Shown: positions 24,501 through 33,474 of the stretch, piece after piece | Numbering within the stretch: position 1 is the first letter of the stretch | How the letters are laid out: the number at the start of each line of letters is the position of its first letter | Assembly (NCBI GenBank): GCA_012845835.1 | Contig: JABAKD010000015.1 | Location: forward strand, 685,001 to 749,000 | Reading direction: 5' to 3' | Source of the DNA: Undaria pinnatifida | Lineage: Eukaryota; Sar; Phaeophyceae; Laminariales; Alariaceae | DNA: 64,000 bases | Position numbers and translations under genes: made by a program | The notes under the pieces: model-generated | The model's database searches: none | What the model was told of the DNA's origin: nothing | The model's input: only the letters and a program-made list of their open reading frames with translations

Positions 24501-25581
24501 GTTAATATACGGCAAAATCACTTATTCTACTGGGCCAAAAAGTTTATCGACCTGAGCACCAGCTGGTACATGTGTTCCACATTTCGGCTGTACACGCACG
24601 TCGACCCCTGCCCGACGTACCGAGAGCACCAGCTGGTACATGTGTTCCACATTTCGGCTGTACACGCACGTCGACCTCTGCCCGACGTACCGACAGACGG
24701 CGTCTTTTAGGAATGACATCATACGATACGACAGCATGTGACATCACATCGGATACGCCATCATGCCATATCATGCGACACCATGCGACATTGCATCATG
24801 GACTTGTCGTAAACACAGGAAGGGTCATCACAAACCGTCCTGCAGGACGTGTTACACAAGAAGGGTGGGCAAAAACCTTCCTGCAGGTCGTTCGTCTGTT
24901 TGGTCGAGGCTGGCCTTTCGGTCGCATAGGGTTATTTTTATACGCCACAAAAACACGCTGCGGAACCGCACGGTAGCCCCTGTCGACCTCGAGCCCCCCT
25001 TAGAGCAAGGTTTAGGTACCCCGCATCTGACAGAGCAGATCCCTATTGATCTATATGATTTGTTCCTTCCAGGGCACACAGATCCCTGGTCAGAATGATC
25101 TGAATGATCTCTACATTATGTTTCCAAGTGGGAGTCGGACGATGTCAATGGTCTAGCCCACGTTTGCTGGGTTGGATCCATACCACACAACTCCTGCGCA
25201 ACATACCATGACGACAAACACAGGATCTAGATCATCTATAATGAATAGATCATTATCTGACATAGGATTTAGATAATCCAGATCATGCTCTAACAATATC
25301 TAGATATTTTTTTGATATATAATCTAGATGATCCAGATAATGTTCTGGTATAGGACCTACAGTAGTGTCAATCTTCTGCTGTAGGCAGTGATCTGTCCGG
25401 TGTGTTGTATTAATAGTTCTAGGCGCTGAAGAAACCGTTTCAAACCTGTATCAAGAGGGCGGCCTCGGCGAAGTTAACCTTGGTACCACCGCCGTCCAAC
25501 GTGATGGTAATGTCCTCCAAGTCCTCCAGGTAGTCCTCCAAGCTAGAGGCGATGTCCACATCCCAATTCTTAGCCAGGTCC
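9209..25581 (-). CDS. NCAPH2: Condensin II subunit CAP-H2 (kleisin-beta), split gene, start exon not found
   Basis: CAP-H2 is the kleisin of condensin II: its N-terminus binds the SMC2 neck, its C-terminal winged helix caps SMC4, and its middle recruits the HEAT subunits CAP-D3 and CAP-G2. Twelve coding segments on the minus strand (25581 down to 9209) join with consistent phases into about 756 residues. Seen in order: the N-terminal kleisin helix ([20 protein letters not shown], then [14 protein letters not shown]), FLPLDD, SFKMSTC, a Gly/Asp-rich insert, DPWAPLD with [62 protein letters not shown], and a last exon with FQLELLS. Order and spacing match animal NCAPH2 (about 605 residues); extra length is low-complexity acidic/glycine sequence and a basic tail. 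The start exon (about 15 residues in the human protein) lies upstream of 25581 and was not found. The introns contain diverged copies of several exons. One intron uses a GC donor. Confidence 0.93.
9900..10040 (-). CDS. NCAPH2: CAP-H2 exon 12 ([13 protein letters not shown])
   Basis: Forty-seven codons, phase 0; donor GTGAGT. It encodes [15 protein letters not shown], the C-terminal winged-helix core. The acceptor GCATAAAAG is weaker and the exact 5' edge is less certain than the rest. Confidence 0.86.
10800..11003. repeat. Dispersed GGAGCTCT element in CAP-H2 intron 11
   Basis: GAGGAGCTCTGTACC, CCCATGGCCTAGATAC, CGACGACATTGGG and GTGCCACCTCCATCGTAGC in family order. Confidence 0.72.
11078..11204 (-). 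CDS. NCAPH2: CAP-H2 exon 11 (FDIHxYG motif)
   Basis: One split base plus forty-two codons; acceptor GATGTTCCAG, donor GTAAGG. It encodes [20 protein letters not shown], the hallmark FDIHxYG of the CAP-H2 C-terminus, then a charged Lys/Glu/Arg linker. Confidence 0.93.
11361..11640. mobile_element. Truncated relative of the hAT-like MITE
   Basis: Shares AGAGATGGGCACC, GAAAACCGGATAGGAGGCG and the AACCGGTT-rich interior with the 13.3-kb element but lacks the right terminus. In CAP-H2 intron 10. Confidence 0.65.
12150..12305. repeat. GATCTRTAT-rich repeat
   Basis: Degenerate array of GATCTGTAT/GATCTAGAT. It borders a dispersed element also seen at 11230-11350, 20420-20680 and 25020-25420 (motifs AGATCATCTAGA, CACCAGGGATTTG, AGATCCCTGGTC). 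Confidence 0.7.
12389..12486 (-). CDS. NCAPH2: CAP-H2 exon 10 with GC splice donor
   Basis: Thirty-two codons plus two bases, encoding [20 protein letters not shown] and [12 protein letters not shown], the conserved C-terminal helix. Acceptor CTGGCAG. The donor is AG|GCAAGC, a GC donor. This reading gives the exact residue spacing to the FDIH motif of exon 11 seen in human NCAPH2. Confidence 0.92.
13306..13753. mobile_element. hAT-like MITE with terminal inverted repeats
   Basis: Starts CAGAGATGGGCACCGGAT and ends ATCCGATGCCCATCTCT: inverted termini with one mismatch, typical in form of hAT elements. The inside is AT-rich with AACCGGTT-type repeats and no transposase frame. Flanking 8-mers match only partly, so the insertion is old. 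In CAP-H2 intron 9. Confidence 0.75.
14326..14661 (-). CDS. NCAPH2: CAP-H2 exon 9 (Gly-rich linker, [10 protein letters not shown])
   Basis: One hundred and twelve codons in phase 0 at both ends; acceptor CGTTTACAG, donor GTGAGT. Starts [18 protein letters not shown], continues as a Gly/Asp/Tyr-rich linker (about residues 20-88 of the exon) and ends in [20 protein letters not shown], the start of the C-terminal SMC4-binding domain. Confidence 0.9.
15345..15780. repeat. Dispersed GGAGCTCT...AAGGAGCCCCGTC element
   Basis: Most complete copy: starts TTTGAGGAGCTCTATAGCCC, holds CATGGCCTAGGTATAC, CATTCCGACGAT and CCCTCCCTATACTAA, and ends AAGGAGCCCCGTCATTG...TATCGTAGC. Relatives at 5968-6205, 10800-11003, 18950-19185, 35960-36060 (end only) and 46445-46510 (start only). 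No coding content. Confidence 0.75.
15363..15472. repeat. TTAC run and 15-bp ACAATACAATACAAC array
   Basis: A short TTAC run followed by about five tandem 15-bp units. In CAP-H2 intron 8. Confidence 0.92.
16094..16138 (-). pseudogene. Intronic copy of CAP-H2 exon 9
   Basis: A CGTCTACAG acceptor followed by [15 protein letters not shown], nearly identical to [15 protein letters not shown] at the start of functional exon 9. The similarity ends soon after, with no Gly-rich linker. Confidence 0.85.
16255..16440. repeat. GGGTC/GACCC dyad element
   Basis: Runs of GGGTCGGGTCGG and their complements flank a CCTTCCGGCTAG-type core. Same family at 28740-28905 and 40060-40235. In CAP-H2 intron 8. Confidence 0.8.
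16951..17071 (-). CDS. NCAPH2: CAP-H2 exon 8 ([10 protein letters not shown])
   Basis: One split base then forty codons. The acceptor is a run of T followed by AATGCGCAG; donor GTGGGT. It encodes [15 protein letters not shown] then a basic amphipathic helix ([16 protein letters not shown]), matching the conserved helix downstream of the DPW block in CAP-H2 proteins. Confidence 0.85.
17419..17463 (-). pseudogene. Intronic copy of CAP-H2 exon 8
   Basis: After a GTGCAG acceptor in the same phase it reads [13 protein letters not shown] and stops at TAG. It parallels [13 protein letters not shown] of the functional exon 392 bp downstream. Confidence 0.82.
18246..18466 (-). CDS. NCAPH2: CAP-H2 exon 7 (DPW..LDPHD motif)
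   Basis: Seventy-three codons plus two bases. The acceptor ends TCTCAAAG; the donor GTAAGA is strong and gives the phase the next exon needs. Encodes [13 protein letters not shown] and [12 protein letters not shown], equivalent to the DPW...KKGRPYSVP block of vertebrate NCAPH2, followed by a basic then acidic linker. Numbered 7 because intron 5 holds exon-like copies that could include an alternative exon 6. Confidence 0.88.
18640..18735 (-). pseudogene. Intronic copy of CAP-H2 exon 7
   Basis: Behind a good acceptor (GTGCTCACAG) it reads [20 protein letters not shown], against [20 protein letters not shown] in the functional exon 270 bp further on. DNA similarity continues past this point but the frame is lost. 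Confidence 0.85.
18950..19185. repeat. Dispersed GGAGCCCCGTC element
   Basis: CCCATGGCCTGGCATACC, CATTCCGACGATG, AAGGAGCCCCGTCGTTTAGG and GTGCTACCTCCATCGTAA in family order. Confidence 0.72.
19783..19842. repeat. GTT microsatellite
   Basis: Twenty near-perfect GTT units; recurs at 50683-50742. Confidence 0.95.
19920..20042 (-). pseudogene. Intronic acidic copy Y of CAP-H2 exon 5
   Basis: Behind an acceptor TCTTGCAG it reads [20 protein letters not shown] then [13 protein letters not shown], parallel to [16 protein letters not shown]...[13 protein letters not shown] of exon 5. It ends at TAA with no clear donor. It may be a relic or an alternative end. Confidence 0.65.
20270..20335 (-). pseudogene. 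Intronic acidic copy X of CAP-H2 exon 5
   Basis: A GCAG acceptor is followed by sequence reading [16 protein letters not shown], related to the acidic end of exon 5. The phase does not match exon 5's donor, so it is probably not used. Confidence 0.6.
20718..21007 (-). CDS. NCAPH2: CAP-H2 exon 5 (Gly/Asp-rich insert)
   Basis: Ninety-six codons after two split bases; acceptor CACTCTAG, donor GTGAGA. It begins [18 protein letters not shown], aligning with the short hydrophobic motif that follows FRMNTC in animal NCAPH2. It then becomes acidic and glycine rich ([15 protein letters not shown]). Its 3' half is copied twice in the next intron. Confidence 0.8.
21061..21160. repeat. G-rich polypurine tract in CAP-H2 intron 4
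   Basis: About 100 bp of G/A on plus, so C/T-rich on the transcribed sense strand. It lies in the 314-bp intron between exons 4 and 5. Recurs at 51960-52050 with different run lengths. Confidence 0.9.
21322..21616 (-). CDS. NCAPH2: CAP-H2 exon 4 (FLPLDD and SFKMSTC motifs)
   Basis: Ninety-eight codons plus one base. Acceptor GCTTTTTCAG. The GTGATG donor is chosen over GTTGGT four bases earlier because only it gives the right phase for exon 5. Encodes [11 protein letters not shown], a Gly/Asn-rich stretch, then [19 protein letters not shown], matching the conserved NCAPH2 segment around FRMNTC. Confidence 0.87.
22250..22780 (-). repeat. 18-bp telomere-like minisatellite
   Basis: About 29 copies of TATAGGGTTAAGGTACAG (minus strand). 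Each unit holds AGGGTTA, one base pattern of a TTAGGG telomere. Six codons per unit give an artificial (IGLRYS)n frame. Confidence 0.95.
22927..23250 (+). mobile_element. tRNA-derived SINE in CAP-H2 intron 3
   Basis: A box TGGTCCAGTGGG (22938-22949) and B box GAGTCCGAGCC (about 22978-22988), then the shared body (GGGACTTTTTCTTATG and, near the end, GATGAAGGTACGTAGC), closing in an A-rich tail. Antisense to CAP-H2. Confidence 0.82.
23337..23489 (-). CDS. NCAPH2: CAP-H2 exon 3 (functional copy)
   Basis: Fifty-one codons in phase 0 at both ends. Acceptor TCGTACAG; donor GTGGGA. It encodes [20 protein letters not shown], the second conserved helix, then a polar linker ([11 protein letters not shown]). 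It is chosen over the three other copies of this segment because only this one stays open through FLTQQ into the linker. Confidence 0.88.
23700..23910. repeat. ACATCATGCG-type minisatellite
   Basis: Degenerate tandem of CGACATCATGCGACATC, about 21-22 bp per unit, in CAP-H2 intron 2 between exon copies. Recurs at about 54591-54801. Confidence 0.85.
24020..24081 (-). pseudogene. Intronic copy D of CAP-H2 exon 3, degenerate
   Basis: Reads [15 protein letters not shown], then loses the frame after the Arg. The acceptor side is replaced by a T-rich tract that belongs to a SINE tail. Confidence 0.8.
24075..24240 (-). mobile_element. SINE 3' fragment
   Basis: Minus-strand 3' end of the SINE family: the T run at 24081-24088 on plus, then the conserved block GCGCCTTCATTTTTATCGCG. 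The tRNA-like head is absent. Repeated at about 54966-55130. Confidence 0.7.
24530..24607 (-). pseudogene. Intronic copy A of CAP-H2 exon 3
   Basis: Twenty-six codons in the correct phase behind an intact CGGGCAG acceptor, reading [18 protein letters not shown] then SINFLAQ, followed directly by TAG with no donor. If spliced in, it would end the protein, so it is either a dead copy or a poison exon. Confidence 0.85.
24624..24677 (-). pseudogene. Intronic copy B of CAP-H2 exon 3
   Basis: Eighteen codons ([18 protein letters not shown]) behind another CGGGCAG acceptor. It is a 70-bp tandem repeat of copy A; because 70 is not a multiple of 3, read-through shifts the frame. Confidence 0.85.
25446..25581 (-). 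CDS. NCAPH2: CAP-H2 exon 2 (N-terminal kleisin helix)
   Basis: Forty-five codons plus one split base. The acceptor is a pyrimidine-rich tract ending TTTTCAG and the donor is GTTTGA after LLIQ. It encodes [20 protein letters not shown] and [10 protein letters not shown], the conserved SMC2-binding start of CAP-H2. The preceding exon must end with two bases of an Arg codon. Confidence 0.93.
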
Positions 25582-26597
25582 CTGAAAACACACATTACAA
25601 TATTACTTGTTTTAATATTGCTTCTGTTGAAGTAAATTTTGGCCATCCGACAATGCAGAATATTATCGAAGTATGAGAAAATATGGGTTTTGTACGTACG
25701 TAAGAAGTTTGACCAATCAGATCAATGCGGTAATTCATAGTCGTATGAGCAATAGCATTGGGCACACCTGGCCCAGCTGTGTAGGCGACGACCTGCACGC
25801 GGAGCGCGTAGGGGAGCAGAGTCAGAGCTTACAGGTCCAAGGTGTGATACAGACTAGTTTAAGTTCCCACCCACCCGCCCGTGCTTTTGAGGGAGTCAGT
25901 GGAGGGGGAGTTAATCGGTCGCAGTAACGTTGCGCGTGTTTGTTACTGTTTTGGCAAACGTACCCGTTTTCGCTGAAGATGCGACGGGGTTTCGTAGATT
26001 GCGCAGGTTTGCGGTGGGTGCTAGCCGCATCAGTGTTATAGCGTGGTGCAAGGGGTGTTCGTTGTTGTGTTTTTTTTCAGCATGTGTAATATCTGAGTAT
26101 CCTTCCGTGCGGTGGGGTTACGTATGACTGTTTTACGCAGATATTATGTTGATAGTCAACAGCGAACGTTGTGGCAGTGCATCGGCTCGGATTTAGCGCG
26201 CAATCTGAAAGTGTGGGAGAGGGGAATTATCCGTATATTGGCAAGTAAGTGCATTTGTTTAATGTGCATGGTGTGTGCAGGCGTGCATATTTTATAGCAT
26301 ATTTATTACACGCGTGTGTACGTTTTTTTATATGCTGCACGTTATAGGCGGTTGCCTCGTATGTCTTCTTCGAGTTGCCAACGATTGTTCGTCGTTGGTT
26401 GTTGGCTGGCGTCGAGAGTTCGATGTCGCCAGTTGGGTTGGGAGTTGACTCGTGTATACGGATGTTAGCGTGGGGTTGCCGGCGGGGCAGCCCCGGGGTA
26501 TTCCCATCTCCAACCCCCCTCTCCGGGCGGGGGGTTGCGCATTAATATAATACAACTTCGAAAGCAAAGTGCAAATATGTTATTTTTGTTATATCTA

Positions 26598-26855
<258 letters not shown>

Positions 26856-28739
26856 TTACCAAACGACAACTAATGTTGTTGTTGTTGTTTCTGTTGTTGT
26901 TGTCTTTGCCATCCAACGTCCGAGAATCAATGTGCAGGCAACATGAGCTTGTGAGCTTCAATGTCGATTACTCCTGCGTAAACTTTCCCAGAAAGCAGAA
27001 TGGAACCAGGTAAAAACGTAGAATAGAAAATCTGTGCAAATGATGTGAGATTATCGGCACGCAGACGTGTTAAATACCTTACGTCTCCCTCTCGTTTTCC
27101 ATACATTTTTCCTTTTTCCTGTTCTTGTTTCCCTGTATTTTTCTCTCGTATATTCATATGATATGCACAAGTTGTCTCGATTGTTTATATTCTTCTTCAC
27201 GTATTCAGAACGTATGACGTAGCATGGCCAAATCCCCTCGCTGCATTTGCGATGTGTGATTCTGTCTCGCAGTTTGTGACCAGAGTTTGTCCCTAGGACG
27301 ATGAATCCGCACGGACGCTGTGTGTGATGGACATCGATGGGTGGAAGCAGCAGTTCAATTTTAACAACACACACCTAATGGGTTGTAGCAGGTGCTTGAA
27401 TCGCTCCTCGCGCTCATTTTCAGCTGCGCTGCTCATGGCTCAATCTTTCACGGCTGTTGTGGCAGGCCCACTTTGGCTGTTCCCAGAATCCAAGAAGTCC
27501 GAATTCCCCTTGCCCGATGCGCCAAGCCCACTGCTGTACGTACAGTAGCTCCTACTGTAAAAGCAGTAGCTCCTAGTATAGTTGCAGTAGGTGTCCCCGC
27601 TTCTCCGTGATAGTGATCACACGCCCCTATTCCCGATGAGATTTTCTGTCGAGTAGAACAAATTAGAACACGGGATCAAACAGAGTTCAGAGGCAAAGGT
27701 CAAACTTGTCAACAAAAAAAAATACCATCACAGCCACATAACGCGTGGGAGCGTTGTGGGGCGGTTGACAAGGACAGGACAAGGAAAAGAGCGGCTAGAG
27801 GGTGGGATGTGGCGTCGGGGGGCGTGCTTGGATATATCCTGGCGGGTTTCCTACCGATATGGTGGGAGTATAGATTCAGAGTGATATTATGTGGTGACTT
27901 TGTGACCTTCCCAAGTCTCGCATGCATGCCTTCATATCAGCAGTAACTCCGCCATGACATCCAAGATAACCCCCGACGCATGCATGCCTACATATCAGCA
28001 GGAAGGCCGCGCGGACAAGGCAGCCCTTAACTCCTGACTGCAGCGCGGCGCTGCACTCGTATTCGTGCAGAGCAACCTGGTCAACCCCAACCTTGCTCGT
28101 CGGCCCAGACCTCGCCGACCCCAGCCCAACCCTAAACACGACCCTTGGGGGGGGTGATCGCCCTACTCTCGCAGTAGCCTAGTTACAAAGGGGGTAATAT
28201 GGGGCGAACCCGACTGCTGCTATTCAGGTTGCTATGCCTGGTTATCATAGCTCAATCACTCGCAGACTCATATATCACTCACAATGAGCATTAGATATTT
28301 CGTAGCACTTGATCCCGAGCTGGAATATGGAATTTCTGAACGGAGGGCAAATAATCCGCTCTTTCGGTAGCACATTTATAATACCGCCTCCACACAATAT
28401 AGGGTAACGTAGATACCATAACACTAGCCCACCCTGACGGGCCGTATATGTAAATTTATAGAAACATCTGGAGGGTACTAAACCCATCCATAAAATTCCG
28501 AGAAAAAGATCGAAGATGCGGCGCTCCACAACCCACTCCCACACCTCTAAAACTGCAAGGCGAAAGCCAGTCAAAATGTGAAAATACTTGAACGGGTATG
28601 AGCAATGGCATGGAAAAAACCGGCTGAAGTCTGCTACGATTCAACGGTTTGGAACGCGTTAAGGAGCAAGCAGGCATCCTTAGGAAAGTGCCAAACAAAT
28701 AGAATAGGCATGCGTTTTCACGGGCCGTGTCACGAGATC

Positions 28740-28905
28740 TTCCAACGATCGCGGGGCGAGTCGGGTCGGGTCAGGAAGAGTTCGAAGTTTCATGGGTCGG
28801 GTCGGATCGGGTCGGGTCAGCAGGTTTTCAAATCTCACGGGTCGGGTCGAGTCACCCTGGCCCGCCCCGGCCCGCGAGAAGGGATCCAACCCATGGGTCA
28901 AAATA
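28740..28905. repeat. GGGTC/GACCC dyad element
   Basis: Order: GTCGGGTCGGGTCAGG, a TTCATGGGTCGGGTC run, CAGCAGGTTTTCAAATCTCA, then a closing GACCC-type run ending near CCCATGGGTC. Copied at 59619-59783. Confidence 0.82.
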
Positions 28906-29689
28906 AATGAAAAGCCGTGTCCAAGCGAAAGAAAGACGGAAAAGGGTGACCAGCGGGAGCAAACACACGATTTTCACAAGACTTCCGCGTCTCAGTTGCG
29001 GCTGTCCATATGATATTCTCTCGTGGGCATCGTAGAAACACGCAAGATAACACACTCCTGCGGGCGAACGAAGTTCCAGGGCGGTTTTCTCGACAATAGA
29101 GAGGGTGCAAACATCGAGTGACGCATCTTTGGACGGATGTCGACGGCATCACTCCAAAGCGACCGTTTTCGTTGCGCGTGCACCCTCATTTTCGAGAAAA
29201 TAGGCCCGGAAATCAATCGCAGGGGTTGTGCCACCATTGGTCATTAGTGATTTATATCGGAACGATAATTGATTCCGATCCGATGATGGCGTAAAAATCG
29301 AAAAAGCCCATATCCGATCAAAAATCCGACAATCATCGGATCGGATCGGATCGCTGAAAACTCCAATTCCAACACGATAAACGACATGTGAAGCGGGAAC
29401 ACGGAAATACAGGTCATGGTGCTGTCGAAGGAATAACCTTTTTGCTTTTCTGGCTCATCACATCGAATCATTCACCTTGGACCTTATCAACCGAGAGGGA
29501 GGGGACGGTAGGGGGAAGTCCCCTCCCCTCTGCAGGCAAAGCGTTCTTATCGGATACCGGGACCGTTTTGTTCCGATACGATTACCGATACGATTTCCGA
29601 TTTATCGGGACCTCCGATACGACATGAAACACTTCATGCGTGTTATACGGTATGCGGGTTTGGGGGCGATCCTCACGGCCGTCGCAACC

Positions 29690-29905
29690 GGTACCACATG
29701 GACGGATTCTTGGTCCTCCAACGTGCGCAGCATAACCGACGCCCCGGCATCCAGCTCGTGAACACGACGTACGGTTATGTCCGTGGTACTGATCATGCGG
29801 TCAGAGAGGTCTTTCAGGGCCACTGCCTGCTGGTGAATGGGGTGAGTGTGGAGAGGGCCGTTTACTCGGTACGTTACGTCTCCCGATGTAGCGGAACCTA
29901 TGTAA
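29690..29905 (-). other. Exon-like minus-strand frame, not recognised
   Basis: Reads LKDLSDRMISTTDITVRRVH, ELDAGASVMLRTLEDQESVH and VVPVATAVRI without a stop. Shorter, degraded versions occur in the element copies at 30.4, 32.2 and 32.4 kb. It could be the parent exon of those copies, but I know no matching family. Copied at about 60568-60783. Confidence 0.3.
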
Positions 29906-29924
29906 TACACAGTAGTGGTCGCTC

Positions 29925-29984
29925 TATAGTGCCGGTATGTGCTATTAATACCGGTATGTAATAGAAGTAAATACCGGCACTATA
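29925..29984. repeat. Perfect 14-bp inverted repeat
   Basis: TATAGTGCCGGTAT at 29925-29938 and its exact reverse complement at 29971-29984, with a 32-bp loop. A possible cruciform or MITE remnant. Confidence 0.85.
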
Positions 29985-30159
29985 AGGGCAACCGGCACTA
30001 TTCCGCATGCTGCCACTTCCGGTGTTTCCAATCTGTGCCAAATGGCTTCACAGGCACTACAGCGGGCAACCAGCACTACTCAACCGCCCAATAGAGGGGC
30101 CACTATTGTATGTCAACATCAACTACTCAATGGTCGAAGTCATAGCTGACGCACTTGAA

Positions 30160-30615
30160 ACATGTTCATAAAATATGCCGGTACCTGCTCCGTCAAAAGA
30201 GGGACGGAACGACGTCAAAAGACGGACGGAACGACTGTCGCACCCCGTGGCCTCGGGAGGCGTCCTGGTACATCCTCGTCGCCGCCCCCTGCCAACCTCG
30301 AGCCCCTATTATGGTATCATCGTTCCCATACTAGTATATTTTGTGGAGACCGTATTATTATAATCCGGTGCCGGAACAGCGAATTACTCGCTTTTCTTTC
30401 AAAATTACATATTCCAGGGCGGAATCAAGTGCTACATACGACGCGCGCTGAATAACCAACGCCTCGGCATACAGCTCGTGGACACGCGTACGCAGTATCC
30501 GTGGTAGTGGTCATGCGATCACGGAGGTCCTTAGGGGTCATTGCCCACTGGGCGGGTGTGACGAGGGCCGCATACTCAGTGCGTTGCGTCTCCCAATGTA
30601 GCGGACCCTATACTT
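30160..30615 (+). repeat. Direct copy of the inverted-repeat element
   Basis: Same block order as 31985-32372 (CTCGTCGCCGCCCCCTGCCA, TATTTTGTGGAG, TTCCAGGGCGGAATCAAG, ATGCGATCACGGAGG). A partial relative lies at 29690-29905, where the minus strand reads LKDLSDRMISTTDITVRRVH. Confidence 0.82.
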
Positions 30616-31984
30616 ATAATATCAGCCGCTCAACTGCTCGAACTCCCAGATGACGTACTTGAAATAAGTCCATGTAAAAGACCAGGTATGCACTTTTTTG
30701 GCATGTTGTTCTCCGGTCACCGAGTTTTATCCTCGCACTTTCGGCTGCGGAGCAAGCAAGGGGGCAATCGGTACATTACGACGCATGTCTGGATCCCGGC
30801 CAAACTCCACGGCGGTGCTCTATGCATTTAACATCGCTGAGCTGGCCCTTTTTTTCAACGGGTTGCGTTCTGCCTGGCCGAGATGAGTAGGTCCATGGAC
30901 AACCCGACGTTTTCAACACTTATATTATTTTTTAATAGCACGCTCCGGTCTTCCATCAGTCCAATGGCGTTTACCCCTTCTGCTCCCTGCTACGACGCAG
31001 CTACATATTAAACAGCCAGCAGCAACAGCAGCACATCTGTCCAACATCACATACATCTATTGCACCTACGAAGCCCTGTGAATTCTTCTGTTGTACACCT
31101 CGCACTGAACACGTAACACACCTCATCCAACCAAACTGCCTGCCTGCGTCCGTTCACCCTGGAGTTTGGCACCTAGCTTTTATCTCTCGAGCGGTTGTGC
31201 CCCTCGCGCCTGGGAGGCAATCGTACCGGGAAAGACCCACAAAGCAAAAGGCCCATACCGCCGCCTGCCTCGTTTCGCCGAGTCCATAAAAACGCATACC
31301 GGTGTGTTTTTGCATTTCTCTAGCTCTGCTGCGGTGCTACTGCATCACACAAGGCCCTCAAGGCTCTGTATTTGTGGCAGTCACGGTACAGCAGCAGCCT
31401 TGTTGTGAGCTCTCTCCTTTGTGACAACCACAGAACGTGCTTCTGCGTGTATGTTTGTGCGCTTCTGTATGTACCAGGTTATGTGTGAGTAGACAGTGTG
31501 TTGCCATAGGCACACAATACTATTGTTCTTATAAAATTCTGTCGTTCAGCCCCGAAGCCACAAAACCAGTATACAGCAGCACTGCAGCGGTAACGCAGTA
31601 CATCGACAGCGGTGTTTCAAGCTCTTGCCTTTGTAACAAAGTAGTCACGATGTATACGTGTGGTTGGTGCACCGTAGGAGATCGAACCACGACAACATTT
31701 CCACGCCCAATGCAACGATCAAACACACGTTGTCGGACCTTATGCCAGGTATGTGAAGCATACAGCAGCAGCAAAAACAGTAGCTCATACATGGAGTTGG
31801 AACGCGTGTGTTCTCCCTTTCGACTATTCATAGCGACGCCCCCGGGATGTCAAGTCAACCCCATCCTGAAGGGAAGCCTTGTATTTTTACAAAATTTACA
31901 AACGCGCGCCCGCAGTATCACGCAGCTTGCGATTCACAACCATCGATAATTCAACTGGTCGAACTCACAGCTGACGTGTTTGAA

Positions 31985-32372
31985 ATATGTACCAGGTACA
32001 TAAATTATGCATGGCACGTCAAAAGAGGGAACGAACTCCTGCCACACCATGTCGCGTCGGGGGCTATCCTGGGACATTCTCGTCGCCGCCCCTGCCGACC
32101 TCGAGCCCGTGTTGTGGTAGCCACGTTTCCCTATATTTTGTGGAGGCAACATTCATTATCTTCCCGTCCATGGAGAGCGGAATAACTGCCCTTCTTTCAT
32201 AATTCCATGTTCCAGGGCGGAATCAAGAGTACCCACGTGCGCTACATAACTGACGCCTCGGCATACAGCTCCTGGATACGACATATAGTACTGTCCGTGG
32301 CACTGATCATGCGGTCACGGCGATTCTTTGGGGTCACCGCCCACTGAGCGAGTGTTAAGAGGGCAATACGCG
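31985..32372 (+). repeat. Left arm of large inverted repeat
   Basis: Contains CTCGTCGCCGCCCCTGCCGA, CTATATTTTGTGGAGGC and, near the centre, GCACTGATCATGCGGTCACG. The same order occurs reversed in the next 370 bp. Confidence 0.87.
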
Positions 32373-32745
32373 CCTCCTCACACTTCACTCCCGCCCAGTG
32401 GGCTGTGACCCTCAAGGGCCTCTGTGTGACCGCATCATCAGTGCCATGGACATTCCGGGTGCACGAGCTCGACGCCAAGGTGTTAGTTATGCAGCGCACG
32501 TCGTATATAGCACATGATTCCGCCCTCGAATAAGGAACTTTGAAATAGAGGCAATGATCCGCTCTCCCGGGGGCGGATAATAATGACACCGCCTGCACAC
32601 AATATACGGGAAAGGGGATACCATAACAGGGGCTCGAGGTCGGCAGAGGCGGCGACGAGGATATGCCAGGATGCACCCCGACGCCACAGGGTGCGGCAGG
32701 CGTTTGTTCTCTATTTTCACATACCAGGTGTATTTTAGAAAATAT
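32373..32745 (-). repeat. Right arm of large inverted repeat
   Basis: Imperfect reverse complement of 31985-32372 with almost no spacer. On either strand the arms carry a short frame reading PAQWAVTLK/LAQWAVTPK, which also appears in other copies of this element. The pair recurs at about 62863-63623. Confidence 0.87.
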
Positions 32746-33129
32746 TTCGAACACAGCAGTCGGCTTAGTGATTGATATTGACATATCGACCACGACGTAC
32801 ATCTGTGCACTATTACATATAATAAAACAGACTACAATTATGATATCACGGGATTTTCTGTCTTGTTACTGATTCAGGTTCATCTACGGAGCCGGGCGTG
32901 CAGCGATGCTTTCCCCGGGCTCCTGCCAACTTCACGAGTGTAGCTATGATGCAGTGGATGGCTCGGCTCGCTTTGTCGCGAACACGCCATTGGCAGAACA
33001 CCAAGGTACCGACCCCTCCCGTGGACCTTTCTGCCCCACGGAAGGTTGCGGTCTGCCCAAGGGCTCTGTACCCTTGTGTTCCACCTCAGGACGTAAGAAC
33101 AAGCAATGCAGGTGCGACGCGAATACCTA

Positions 33130-33470
33130 CCCCTCAGTCGTGGGCGAGGAGGATGCAACGGCGTATGTCCATGGAGTTGAACAATCGACGCAAGCGAGAA
33201 AACGACTGTACACGAGTACGCGTACAAGAACAGAACAGCTGTACGCTCGTGGGTGTTCTATGAGGCCGCCGTGTAGAAGCCGAAACACCGGGTGCGCGCG
33301 GCCGGGCGGCTGTTCTGCTGCTTGGTGCCCTACCTACAAGCAGAGGAGAAGACGACTGTGCACGAGTACTCGTACTATACATCAGTAGAACAGCAGGATG
33401 CTCGCAGGTACTCTATGAGGCCGCCATGTAGCAGCCACGACACTGGGTGCATGCGGCTAAGCAAATAACA
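33130..33470. repeat. Tandem pair ending in ATGAGGCCGCCGTGTAG
   Basis: Two diverged units share CGAGAAAACGACTGTACACGAG-like text and TATGAGGCCGCCRTGTAG. A third relative lies at 35560-35860, so the palindromic array is flanked on both sides by the same repeat. Confidence 0.75.
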
Positions 33471-33474
33471 CCCT

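Noticed and set aside
31437-31949. 170-residue plus-strand frame
   Set aside because: Cys/Ser-rich random-looking composition without homology or splice context; overlapped by an open minus frame.
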